64,000 bases of DNA from Colwellia sp. MB3u-45 (GTDB lineage: Bacteria; Pseudomonadota; Gammaproteobacteria; Enterobacterales; Alteromonadaceae): the NCBI RefSeq assembly GCF_014077005.1, contig NZ_JACGVC010000053.1:124001-188000 (forward strand). The letters are read 5' to 3'. The notes beneath the pieces are model-generated. The model was given only the letters and a program-made list of their open reading frames with translations. It was not told where the DNA came from and searched no databases. Position 1 is the stretch's first letter. Each line of letters starts with the position of its first letter. Shown here piece after piece: positions 57,569 through 64,000 of this stretch. The translations under genes and the position numbers were made by a program.

Positions 57569-59587
57569 TTATTTTTTATTTTTTAACATCTCTCGTAAAC
57601 CCGCTACGCCCATTTGTGCCGTGGCTTGCTTTTTTTCAATGCTTTGCTTAGTTTGCGTTAATTCCCAGCTTAAATCATCTTGCGGTAATTCATGTAAAAA
57701 CCGACTGGCTTCTGTACGAGAAACTTCGCCATACTGTCGCCGTTCTCGGGCATAAGTAAATATTAACTCTCGCTTGGCCCGTGTAATGCCCACATAGGCT
57801 AAACGACGTTCTTCTTCTACATTACCCTCATCCATACTGGTTTGATGAGGCAATAAACCTTCTTCCATGCCAATGAGAAAAACATAAGGAAATTCTAGGC
57901 CTTTTGAACCATGCAAGGTCATTAACTGAACTTGGTCAGTATCTTCTTCATCCTCATTGCGCTCCATCATGTCACGCAAGGTTAAGCGTGTAACTACTTG
58001 CGCTAAGGTCATGGGTTCTTCATCTTCTACACCTTCGAGCATTTGCGTTACCCAACTAAACAACTGGGTCACGTTTTTCATACGCATTTCAGCCGCTTTT
58101 GCGCTCGGTGAGCTATCGTATAACCAATCTTCATAGTTAATTTCACGCACCATTGAGCGCAATACCACAGAGGTATCGCCACGCTCGGCATGATCGGCGG
58201 TTTCGACTAACCAACGGGTAAATTTTTGCACACTGATCAGACCGCGACCACCCAGATGTTGCTCTAAGCCTAATTCGAAACTAGCGGTAAACATACTAAT
58301 TTGACGCATATTAGCGTAGCTACCCAGTTTTTCTAGTGTGGTTGGGCCAATCTCTCGGCGCGGAACATTCACAATCCGTAAAAAGGCATTATCATCGTCT
58401 GGATTTACTAACAGCCTTAAAAACGCCATCATGTCTTTGATTTCAGCACGAGAGAAAAACGAGGTGCCACCGTTGATTTTATAAGGTATACGGTTGGTCA
58501 TTAGCGCTTTTTCAAGTAAGCGCGCCTGATGATTACCACGATATAAAATCGCATAATCTTTATATTTACTCTTATTTAAAAAGCGGTGGCCAATTAATTC
58601 ACCTACCACGCGCTCAACCTCGTGGTCTTCATTTTTAGTTTGTAGCACCCGTAACGCCACGCCGTAATTGAGCTCACTAAATAGCGCTTTGTCATAAACA
58701 TGCGGGTTATTAGCAATCAGCGTATTGGCACATTTTAAAATACGGCCACTGGAACGGTAGTTTTGCTCAAGCTTAATCAGCTTAAGATTGGGATAGTCTT
58801 TGCCTAATAGCACTAAATTTTGCGGTTTAGCGCCACGCCATGAGTATATTGATTGGTCATCATCACCTACTACGGTCAACAAGCCTTGCTCACCGGTGAT
58901 CTGCTTGATTAATTCATATTGACTGGCATTAGTATCTTGATATTCGTCCACTAACATATATTGAATTTTTTGCTGCCAACGCGTCCGTACTTCTGGGTAA
59001 TTTCGCATTAACAGTGTTGGAATTAAGATCAAGTCATCAAAGTCTAGCGCGTTATAGGCTTTCATATGCTTTTGATACAGGGCATAAAATTCGGCAAAAA
59101 GTTGGGCATCAGCATCACTAGCATGTTTCATCGCGGCGTCTGGCAGTAACAATTCATTTTTCCAATGGGAAATCATTGTCTGCAATTTATTTAATAAATC
59201 TTTATCGCCCTCAAGTTGCTCTTGGGTAAGCTCCTTTAATAATGCCAGGCTGTCTTGATCATCAAACAAGGTAAAGCCGGGCTTGTAACCTAAGGTTTTT
59301 AATTCTTTACGAATAATGTCTAAGCCCAATGAGTGGAAGGTAGAAACAGTTAAGCCACGGGTTAGTGACTTATCCATCATCTTAACCACCCGCTCTTTCA
59401 TTTCACGCGCCGCTTTATTGGTAAAGGTTACCGCCGCAATATGTTTAGCTTTATAACCGCAATTTTGAATTAAATACGCAATTTTCTGACAAATAACCCC
59501 AGTTTTACCACTGCCTGCTCCCGCTAATACTAAGCATGGACCTTCAACATATTTTTTTGCTTCATTTTGACCTGGGTTTAATTTCAT
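57569..59587 (-). CDS. rep: ATP-dependent DNA helicase Rep
   Basis: A 672-residue superfamily 1A 3'-5' helicase that clears proteins ahead of replication forks. The N-terminus [29 protein letters not shown] contains the Q motif and Walker A. Further motifs are [19 protein letters not shown] (Ia), [18 protein letters not shown] (II), [15 protein letters not shown] (III), [13 protein letters not shown] (IV), [29 protein letters not shown] (V) and [17 protein letters not shown] (VI). Length is equal to E. coli Rep (673), which with the sequence separates it from UvrD. The C-terminal tail is short and basic ([15 protein letters not shown]). It is monocistronic and divergent from ubiK. Confidence 0.95.
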   Translation of the reverse strand: MKLNPGQNEAKKYVEGPCLVLAGAGSGKTGVICQKIAYLIQNCGYKAKHIAAVTFTNKAAREMKERVVKMMDKSLTRGLTVSTFHSLGLDIIRKELKTLGYKPGFTLFDDQDSLALLKELTQEQLEGDKDLLNKLQTMISHWKNELLLPDAAMKHASDADAQLFAEFYALYQKHMKAYNALDFDDLILIPTLLMRNYPEVRTRWQQKIQYMLVDEYQDTNASQYELIKQITGEQGLLTVVGDDDQSIYSWRGAKPQNLVLLGKDYPNLKLIKLEQNYRSSGRILKCANTLIANNPHVYDKALFSELNYGVALRVLQTKNEDHEVERVVGELIGHRFLNKSKYKDYAILYRGNHQARLLEKALMTNRIPYKINGGTSFFSRAEIKDMMAFLRLLVNPDDDNAFLRIVNVPRREIGPTTLEKLGSYANMRQISMFTASFELGLEQHLGGRGLISVQKFTRWLVETADHAERGDTSVVLRSMVREINYEDWLYDSSPSAKAAEMRMKNVTQLFSWVTQMLEGVEDEEPMTLAQVVTRLTLRDMMERNEDEEDTDQVQLMTLHGSKGLEFPYVFLIGMEEGLLPHQTSMDEGNVEEERRLAYVGITRAKRELIFTYARERRQYGEVSRTEASRFLHELPQDDLSWELTQTKQSIEKKQATAQMGVAGLREMLKNKK

Positions 59588-59763
59588 TGCTGGGCTTTAA
59601 CTCAATTGATGAATAAGATAGTCGCCGTCGATTTTACCTGTTTTTATAACAAGACAACATCAACTTTCTCTCTAGTTAGGTAATTTTTTAGCAGCTTTAA
59701 TGCAGATATTATGATGAAAAGCGCTTACAATAACTTTACTATTGACCAAAAAAGAACTTTCTC

Positions 59764-60015
59764 ATGATTAGTGCTAAAAAAATAGAAGAACTCGCCAAAC
59801 AAGTCACTGATTCAATGCCTGACGGATTAAAAGATTTTGCCAATGATATGGAAGATCGCACTAAAATGGTTTTGCAGCGTAAATTGTCACAACTTGATGT
59901 AGTAACCCGTGAAGAATTCGATGTGCAAACCCAAGTGTTAATTAAAACCCGCGCTAAATTGACCGATCTTGAAGCAAAAGTTACGGCCTTAGAAGTAAAG
60001 TTAGCCGAAAAATAG
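59764..60015 (+). CDS. ubiK: Ubiquinone biosynthesis accessory factor UbiK
   Basis: An 83-residue protein of the BMFP/YqiC family. UbiK forms a complex with UbiJ and supports aerobic ubiquinone synthesis. The family pattern is seen in IEELAKQVTDSMPDGLKDF, an amphipathic N-terminal helix, and a C-terminal trimeric coiled coil (EFDVQTQVLIKTRAKLTDLEAKVTALEVKLAEK). Its partner gene ubiJ lies 5.5 kb away in the same window. It stands alone between rep (divergent) and the DUF418 gene (convergent). Confidence 0.93.
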   Translation: MISAKKIEELAKQVTDSMPDGLKDFANDMEDRTKMVLQRKLSQLDVVTREEFDVQTQVLIKTRAKLTDLEAKVTALEVKLAEK

Positions 60016-60068
60016 CCCTGTGTTTACCGCCTTAAAGTAATAATAGGCCTAACAAAATAGTGCATTTA

Positions 60069-61670
60069 TTATAGGCGCATAGTTTGTATTTTTTTATAAG
60101 ATAAACAGCGCCATAGCCATTCTAATGGCCCAAAGGCGTAGTGAGTTAACCACCAGCGTGACAACCGCAGTTGCAGCACAATAATAGCGAAAGCAATTAA
60201 CATTTGTGGTGCCCGAGATATTTCACCAAAATACCCGCCAGCATAACCATAAAATATTGTCGTTAAAATCACTGAATGCATAATGTAATTGGTTAATGCC
60301 ATTCTGCCCATAGGAATGAATGCGGCTAAACGCTTGCGCCATTTCTGAGCCGTTAATAAAGCCATGATCAAGCCAAAATAGCCCGCCGTCATGACAAACT
60401 GGCCAATAAAAAATAATGTTTCACCGACCACTTGTAATAACATCACTTGCTTCGCCACCGGATGTTGTTCGACTAACAAGCCACCGACTTCCAATACAGT
60501 TCCTAACCCAAGACCGAGATAGGCCATAATTTTGAAAGCGAGCGCGTGCTCTTGATAGTGTTTCATTATCGAGCTAGACACTAACCAATAACCTAAAATA
60601 AATATTGGCAGCAGCATGGTAAAAGCAAAGGGTAGGGTAAACGTCAGCATAAATAAGGCGAAATTAAGACGAAACTCTGTCGCCTGCCAATAGTTACCTT
60701 CAGTAAAAACCTTATTTTCTTCTAGCACCGCGGCTTGCATTTCGGCTTGCTGAGCGACTATGGCTTGCGCCTGCAGTTCTATTGATGCTTGAGGAAAAAG
60801 TTCCAGTGCAGTTTCAACGCTGTCAGTGATAGCGGTTGTCGGTTTTACTGGCGCTGAGGTTGTAGCTAGGGCTGGGCTTGAGCTTGGATCTGAAGCTAAG
60901 CTTGATGACTCAATATCTCCCTTGATATCAGGTATTGTGCTTGCTGCTATTAATGCTTGCGTTGTTGTTAGCGCTTCACTGTTTTGTTGAGCGGATGTTG
61001 TCTGGACTAAATTTATCGCTTCAACACGTTCAGCTACTTTTATTTGTTCATGCCATTGGGCGGTCAAATCTTCAGTACTATGGCTTAACCCAAAGCCAAT
61101 ACCGCTGATTACAGAAAGTAAAATAGGCACCGACAGCCACACCAGGGCTAATTTTAAAAATGATGTTGGATTATCATAGGGCTTAAATAGCGGCTTTTTA
61201 AGTAAGGTCACCCAAGCCAATAGTAACAAGCCGGTAAAACCGTAATCATGAAGAATATCACCCCCCCATAAAAACACCATATGTAGAAAACCAAAGACCA
61301 TTAACACTAGCATACGGCGCGAAAACCAAGCGCCAAAGGGTCGCTTAGCGGCTTTCGCTCTAATCAACATCACCGCAAACCCCATGCCGAATAATAAAGC
61401 AAATAAGGTATAAAACTTACCTTCAACAAAACAACGAATGAGCCAGCCAATGGCATGATCTAGACCGGTTAAACTGGTGTCTTGGCTGCCTAAACTACTA
61501 ATGGCACGGTTAAACCACTCAATGTTCATTAACAGAATGCCAATCAGCGCCAAGCCCCTAAGAATGTCCATGGCATCAATACGTTCGCTGATGGTAATCG
61601 GTGTTAAGTTTTCAATTCTTGGACTTAAAGAGGCACTCGACTCAGGCACATTGGCTTGAATGTTTGACAT
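60069..61670 (-). CDS. DUF418 family membrane protein with a long low-complexity insert
   Basis: A 533-residue inner-membrane protein. The N-terminal block RIDAMDILRGLALIGILLMNIEWFN is the signature of the DUF418/YeiB family, and the C-terminal DUF418 domain follows with GRMALTNYIMHSVILTTIFYGY and FGPLEWLWRCLSY. About ten hydrophobic helices are visible. The family is usually about 380-420 residues; here an insert at about 205-310 adds roughly 100 residues rich in Ser, Thr, Ala and Gln (for example SSSLASDPSSSPALATTSAP) between two membrane helices. The function is unknown; relations to acyltransferase-like membrane proteins are proposed for the family. It is convergent with ubiK. Confidence 0.88.
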   Translation of the reverse strand: MSNIQANVPESSASLSPRIENLTPITISERIDAMDILRGLALIGILLMNIEWFNRAISSLGSQDTSLTGLDHAIGWLIRCFVEGKFYTLFALLFGMGFAVMLIRAKAAKRPFGAWFSRRMLVLMVFGFLHMVFLWGGDILHDYGFTGLLLLAWVTLLKKPLFKPYDNPTSFLKLALVWLSVPILLSVISGIGFGLSHSTEDLTAQWHEQIKVAERVEAINLVQTTSAQQNSEALTTTQALIAASTIPDIKGDIESSSLASDPSSSPALATTSAPVKPTTAITDSVETALELFPQASIELQAQAIVAQQAEMQAAVLEENKVFTEGNYWQATEFRLNFALFMLTFTLPFAFTMLLPIFILGYWLVSSSIMKHYQEHALAFKIMAYLGLGLGTVLEVGGLLVEQHPVAKQVMLLQVVGETLFFIGQFVMTAGYFGLIMALLTAQKWRKRLAAFIPMGRMALTNYIMHSVILTTIFYGYAGGYFGEISRAPQMLIAFAIIVLQLRLSRWWLTHYAFGPLEWLWRCLSYKKIQTMRL

Positions 61671-61733
61671 AAAATTTCCTTTTTTATTAAGATTTTTAGC
61701 TTTAAATTTGTCTAAATAATATAAAAAACTTTA

Positions 61734-61762
61734 AAAAAAAGCAGCTTTACGCTGCTTTTTTT
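61734..61762 (-). terminator. Terminator after ilvA
   Basis: AAAAAAAGCAGC pairs with GCTGCTTTTTTT around TTTAC, 24 bases beyond the ilvA stop codon. Confidence 0.9.
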
Positions 61763-61785
61763 ACAAAAATAACATCAACAAAAAA

Positions 61786-63366
61786 TCAGGTAAGAAAGGC
61801 TTGATAAGCCTGGTTGTCAGTTTCTTCTTGCCACTCATAATCGAGCGCTTTTAAGTGCGCAAAAAAATCAGTTTCCTGGGTTTTTTGTACTTCAAAGCCG
61901 GCTAACACTTGGCCAAAAGCTGCACCGTGGTTACGATAATGGAACAAGGTAATGTTGTAATGCTCACCCAAAGTATCGAGAAACTTCTCTAACGCGCCCG
62001 GATATTCAGGAAATTGAAAGCGAAAAATACGTTCTTGCGCTGACAATTCATTTTTACCGCCAATCATGTATCTGACATGCAGTTTAGCTAATTCATTTTC
62101 CGTAAAGTCAGCTAATTCATAATCTTGTTGCTGCAAGCTTTGTATTAAATTTTTTCGGTCAGTAGCTTCACCACTTAGGCGCACACCAACAAAAATATTG
62201 GCACGTTGCGCTTGGTTTGTTAGCTCAGCGTTGTCGGCATAACGGTAATTAAATTCAGTGATCACTCGTCCAGCAAGTGCCTTACAAAAGTTTCTAAAAC
62301 TGCCTTTTTCTTCTGGTATTTTGACCGCAAACACCGCTTCTTTTTGCTCACTTAATTCACAACGTTCTGAGATATAGCGCAAGGTATGAAAGTTCATATT
62401 GGCGCCAGAAAGAATCGCTACCAAAGACTCGTTACCTTGACTAGTGTGACAATATTTTTGTAATCCTGCTAAGGATAATGCGCCAGCGGGTTCTGCAATA
62501 ACTCGCGTTTGTTCAAAAATATCTTTTATCGACGCACAAATTTCATCGGTCGTCACTGTTATGACATCGTCACAGTAATGCTTAATTAAATCAAAGGTAT
62601 GCTCACCAATACGCTTAACCGCAACCCCATCAGCAAATAAGCCAACTTGGTCCAAATCAACCGGTTTGCCGGCGGCAAATGCTGCTTTTAAACAGGCAGA
62701 ATCTTCGGCCTCAACACCAATAACTTTAATATGGGGTTGTAATTGTTTTAGGTAAACTGACATACCTGCTAATAAACCACCACCACCGACAGGAATAAAC
62801 ACCGCATCTGTGTGAGGGTGTTGTTGTAATAACTCTTTTGCCACCGTACCTTGACCAGCAATAATGTCAACATCATCAAACGGCGGTACTACAGTTTTAT
62901 TTTCAGCTTGGGCATAGGCTATAGCGGCTTGTTGTGCCTCATTAAAGTTCTTACCCACTAAGCGCACATCGGCACCAAAACGCCGTACATTATCCACCTT
63001 GATATCAGGTGTGGTAATGGGCATGACAATGGTGGCTTTAACACCTAATTTATTTGCCGCTAATGCTAAGCCTTGTGCGTGATTACCCGCAGATGCAGCA
63101 ATAACGCCGTCTAAGCATTGCTGCTCAGACAAGTTGACTAATTTGTTATAAGCACCACGTAATTTAAAAGAATGTACCGGTTGTTGATCTTCTCGTTTAA
63201 GAAAAATTTCATTACCTAAACGTGCTGATAATTTAGTTAATGGCGTTAGCGGTGATTCAATCGCTACATCATAAACTGGCGCAAGCAATATCTTGCGTAA
63301 ATAGTCTAAACCTTGCCCTTGTATAGCCTGGGCTTTTACTAATTCTACTTGTTCTGCATCAGTCAT
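61786..63366 (-). CDS. ilvA: Threonine ammonia-lyase, biosynthetic
   Basis: A 526-residue PLP enzyme that converts threonine to 2-oxobutanoate and ammonia, the first committed step of isoleucine synthesis. The PLP lysine is in [27 protein letters not shown] and the glycine-rich VGGGGLLAG hold the cofactor phosphate. Two ACT-like regulatory domains fill about residues 340-520 ([23 protein letters not shown] and [21 protein letters not shown]), so isoleucine feedback is expected. The start is ATG at 63366, matching the family N-terminus, with GGTGA about eight bases upstream; it overlaps the ilvD remnant's stop codon by eight bases, as in an ilvDA operon. Upstream in-frame starts would lie inside ilvD. 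Confidence 0.94.
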   Translation of the reverse strand: MTDAEQVELVKAQAIQGQGLDYLRKILLAPVYDVAIESPLTPLTKLSARLGNEIFLKREDQQPVHSFKLRGAYNKLVNLSEQQCLDGVIAASAGNHAQGLALAANKLGVKATIVMPITTPDIKVDNVRRFGADVRLVGKNFNEAQQAAIAYAQAENKTVVPPFDDVDIIAGQGTVAKELLQQHPHTDAVFIPVGGGGLLAGMSVYLKQLQPHIKVIGVEAEDSACLKAAFAAGKPVDLDQVGLFADGVAVKRIGEHTFDLIKHYCDDVITVTTDEICASIKDIFEQTRVIAEPAGALSLAGLQKYCHTSQGNESLVAILSGANMNFHTLRYISERCELSEQKEAVFAVKIPEEKGSFRNFCKALAGRVITEFNYRYADNAELTNQAQRANIFVGVRLSGEATDRKNLIQSLQQQDYELADFTENELAKLHVRYMIGGKNELSAQERIFRFQFPEYPGALEKFLDTLGEHYNITLFHYRNHGAAFGQVLAGFEVQKTQETDFFAHLKALDYEWQEETDNQAYQAFLT

Positions 63367-63772
63367 TGTTGTCACCATTAAAATTGCCATCCAGTAATTC
63401 ACGATTACGCACTGCGCCTTGGATCATGGCATCAGCACAGTGAGCGTTGATCATGTATTCCACTGAATCAGCAATTAAATCGCGTGATGGCAAGCTATAA
63501 AGCATGCCGCTATGACCCATAGCAATACCATCATCAACCGCTATAGTATTAAATTCTTTTGCTACGCCACCAGCGCCTTCAATGGGACGAGCAACTAATT
63601 GGCCCATATCTTTCAAATGCACATGGCCGGGTACAAATTGGGTAAAAGAGTTCACGACCGCAATAATAGGTTTACCAAAATCACCATCTGTCATCCCCGT
63701 AGCGCGCCAAAGCGCCCGAGCTCCGGCCATATTTCGCCCTTGAGTAGAAGTTGCTGATCTTAATCTTGGCAT
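63359..63772 (-). pseudogene. ilvD: Dihydroxy-acid dehydratase ilvD with large in-frame internal deletion
   Basis: IlvD is normally about 610-620 residues and dehydrates dihydroxy-acids in valine and isoleucine synthesis. Here the frame has only 137 codons. Residues 1 to about 117 are a normal IlvD N-terminus ([20 protein letters not shown], then [20 protein letters not shown] and [19 protein letters not shown]) up to NAHCADAM, where the family continues VCISNCDKITPGM. Instead it passes straight to [19 protein letters not shown], which resembles the family C-terminus (ADKGAVRD). About 480 codons, including iron-sulfur cysteines, are missing without loss of frame. The start and the overlap with ilvA are preserved. 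It cannot be an active dehydratase. A real deletion or a misassembly would both explain it. Confidence 0.85.
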
Positions 63773-63883
63773 GACCTTAGTTCCTGTATATATATGGCTA
63801 TTAATAAGCGCGATAAATGTTAAAAATTATGTTAAAAATTCACTCGATAATGCGCTTTTAACATAACTATTATTTTTTGGATT

Positions 63884-63917
63884 TGTTCAGCGTTCATCAA
63901 TCGAAAAACGCTGAACA
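63884..63917. repeat. 11-bp stem hairpin upstream of ilvD
   Basis: TGTTCAGCGTT pairs perfectly with AACGCTGAACA across a 12-base loop. No T-run follows on either strand, so it is more likely an mRNA structure or protein site than a terminator. Confidence 0.7.
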
Positions 63918-63957
63918 TTTAAGTAGTTAATATCGGCATATCGCCAAACTAACTAAA

Positions 63958-63983
63958 GCCCCGAACAGAGATGTTACGGGGGC
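63958..63983 (-). terminator. GC-rich terminator or attenuator upstream of ilvD
   Basis: GCCCCG and AACA pair with TGTT and CGGGG(G)C around GAGA; one A is bulged. On the minus strand the stem is followed by TTTAGTTAGTTT. It could end an upstream gene or act as the ilv attenuator. Confidence 0.6.
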
Positions 63984-64000
63984 GAAATCAGCGAGCACTA

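Larger units (their letters stand above)
63773..64000 (-). promoter_or_regulatory. Leader region of the ilvD-ilvA unit
   Basis: About 230 bases upstream of ilvD without a recognisable gene. Read on the minus strand it holds, in order, a GC-rich hairpin with a T-rich tail (63958-63983), a second hairpin (63884-63917), and repeats of ATGTTAAAA (63817-63864). This layout suits an attenuator or leader of an ilv operon, but the left part of any leader peptide is outside the window. Confidence 0.45.

Overview
The window looks like chromosomal DNA of a marine, cold-adapted gammaproteobacterium of the order Alteromonadales, closest in style to Colwellia or Thalassotalea. The grounds are the AT-rich sequence, the protein sequences, and gammaproteobacterial gene orders such as radC/coaBC/slmA beside rpmB-rpmG, gmk-rpoZ-spoT-ridA-trmH-recG, and ubiE-ubiJ-ubiB. 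The genus is inferred from general resemblance; no search was run. Most of the window is housekeeping DNA. I see no rRNA, tRNA, insertion sequence, prophage or CRISPR array.

Layout. 1-4.1 kb: the end of dsbA (cut by the window edge), an ATP-grasp protein, a membrane-anchored unknown and a DUF885 metallopeptidase. 4.4-9.7 kb: rpmG, rpmB, a possible small gene, radC, then divergent coaBC, slmA and pepD; dut is missing from its usual place between coaBC and slmA. 9.8-19.6 kb: an acetate/carboxylate-type regulon with a CrbR-like LuxR regulator, a CrbS-like kinase with a built-in transporter domain, an unknown membrane protein, a two-subunit Na+ symporter (DUF4212 plus VC_2705-type large subunit), and a divergent pair encoding a cNMP/CBS/DUF294 protein and a DnaQ-type exonuclease. 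A matching 14-bp palindrome lies about 60 bp upstream of inferred start sites before both crbR and the DUF294 gene. 19.8-26.9 kb: a small RRM protein and a complete RND efflux operon followed by its own TetR-family gene, with two candidate operators.

27-37.4 kb: greB, an OmpA/glycine-zipper lipoprotein, an M16 lipoprotein peptidase, an SDR oxidoreductase, a periplasmic cyclophilin, a DUF445 membrane protein, an aromatic aminotransferase and a VOC protein. 38-45.6 kb: a roughly 2230-residue signalling protein (degenerate Ser/Thr kinase, AAA-type ATPase, helical repeats, GAF, histidine kinase, two receivers, HPt) followed at once by a receiver-GGDEF protein. 45.8-52.5 kb: gmk, rpoZ, spoT, ridA, trmH, recG. 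52.8-55.8 kb: ubiE, ubiJ, ubiB. 55.9-61.7 kb: DUF1456, a membrane diguanylate cyclase, rep, ubiK and a DUF418 membrane protein. 61.8-64 kb: ilvA preceded by an ilvD reduced to its two ends by an in-frame internal deletion, behind an attenuator-like leader.

The items most worth following are the ilvD deletion remnant, the shared CrbR-type palindrome, the pseudokinase-like head of the giant hybrid kinase and its partner cyclase, and the candidate operators of the efflux cluster. I did not find a clearly new defence or mobile system.
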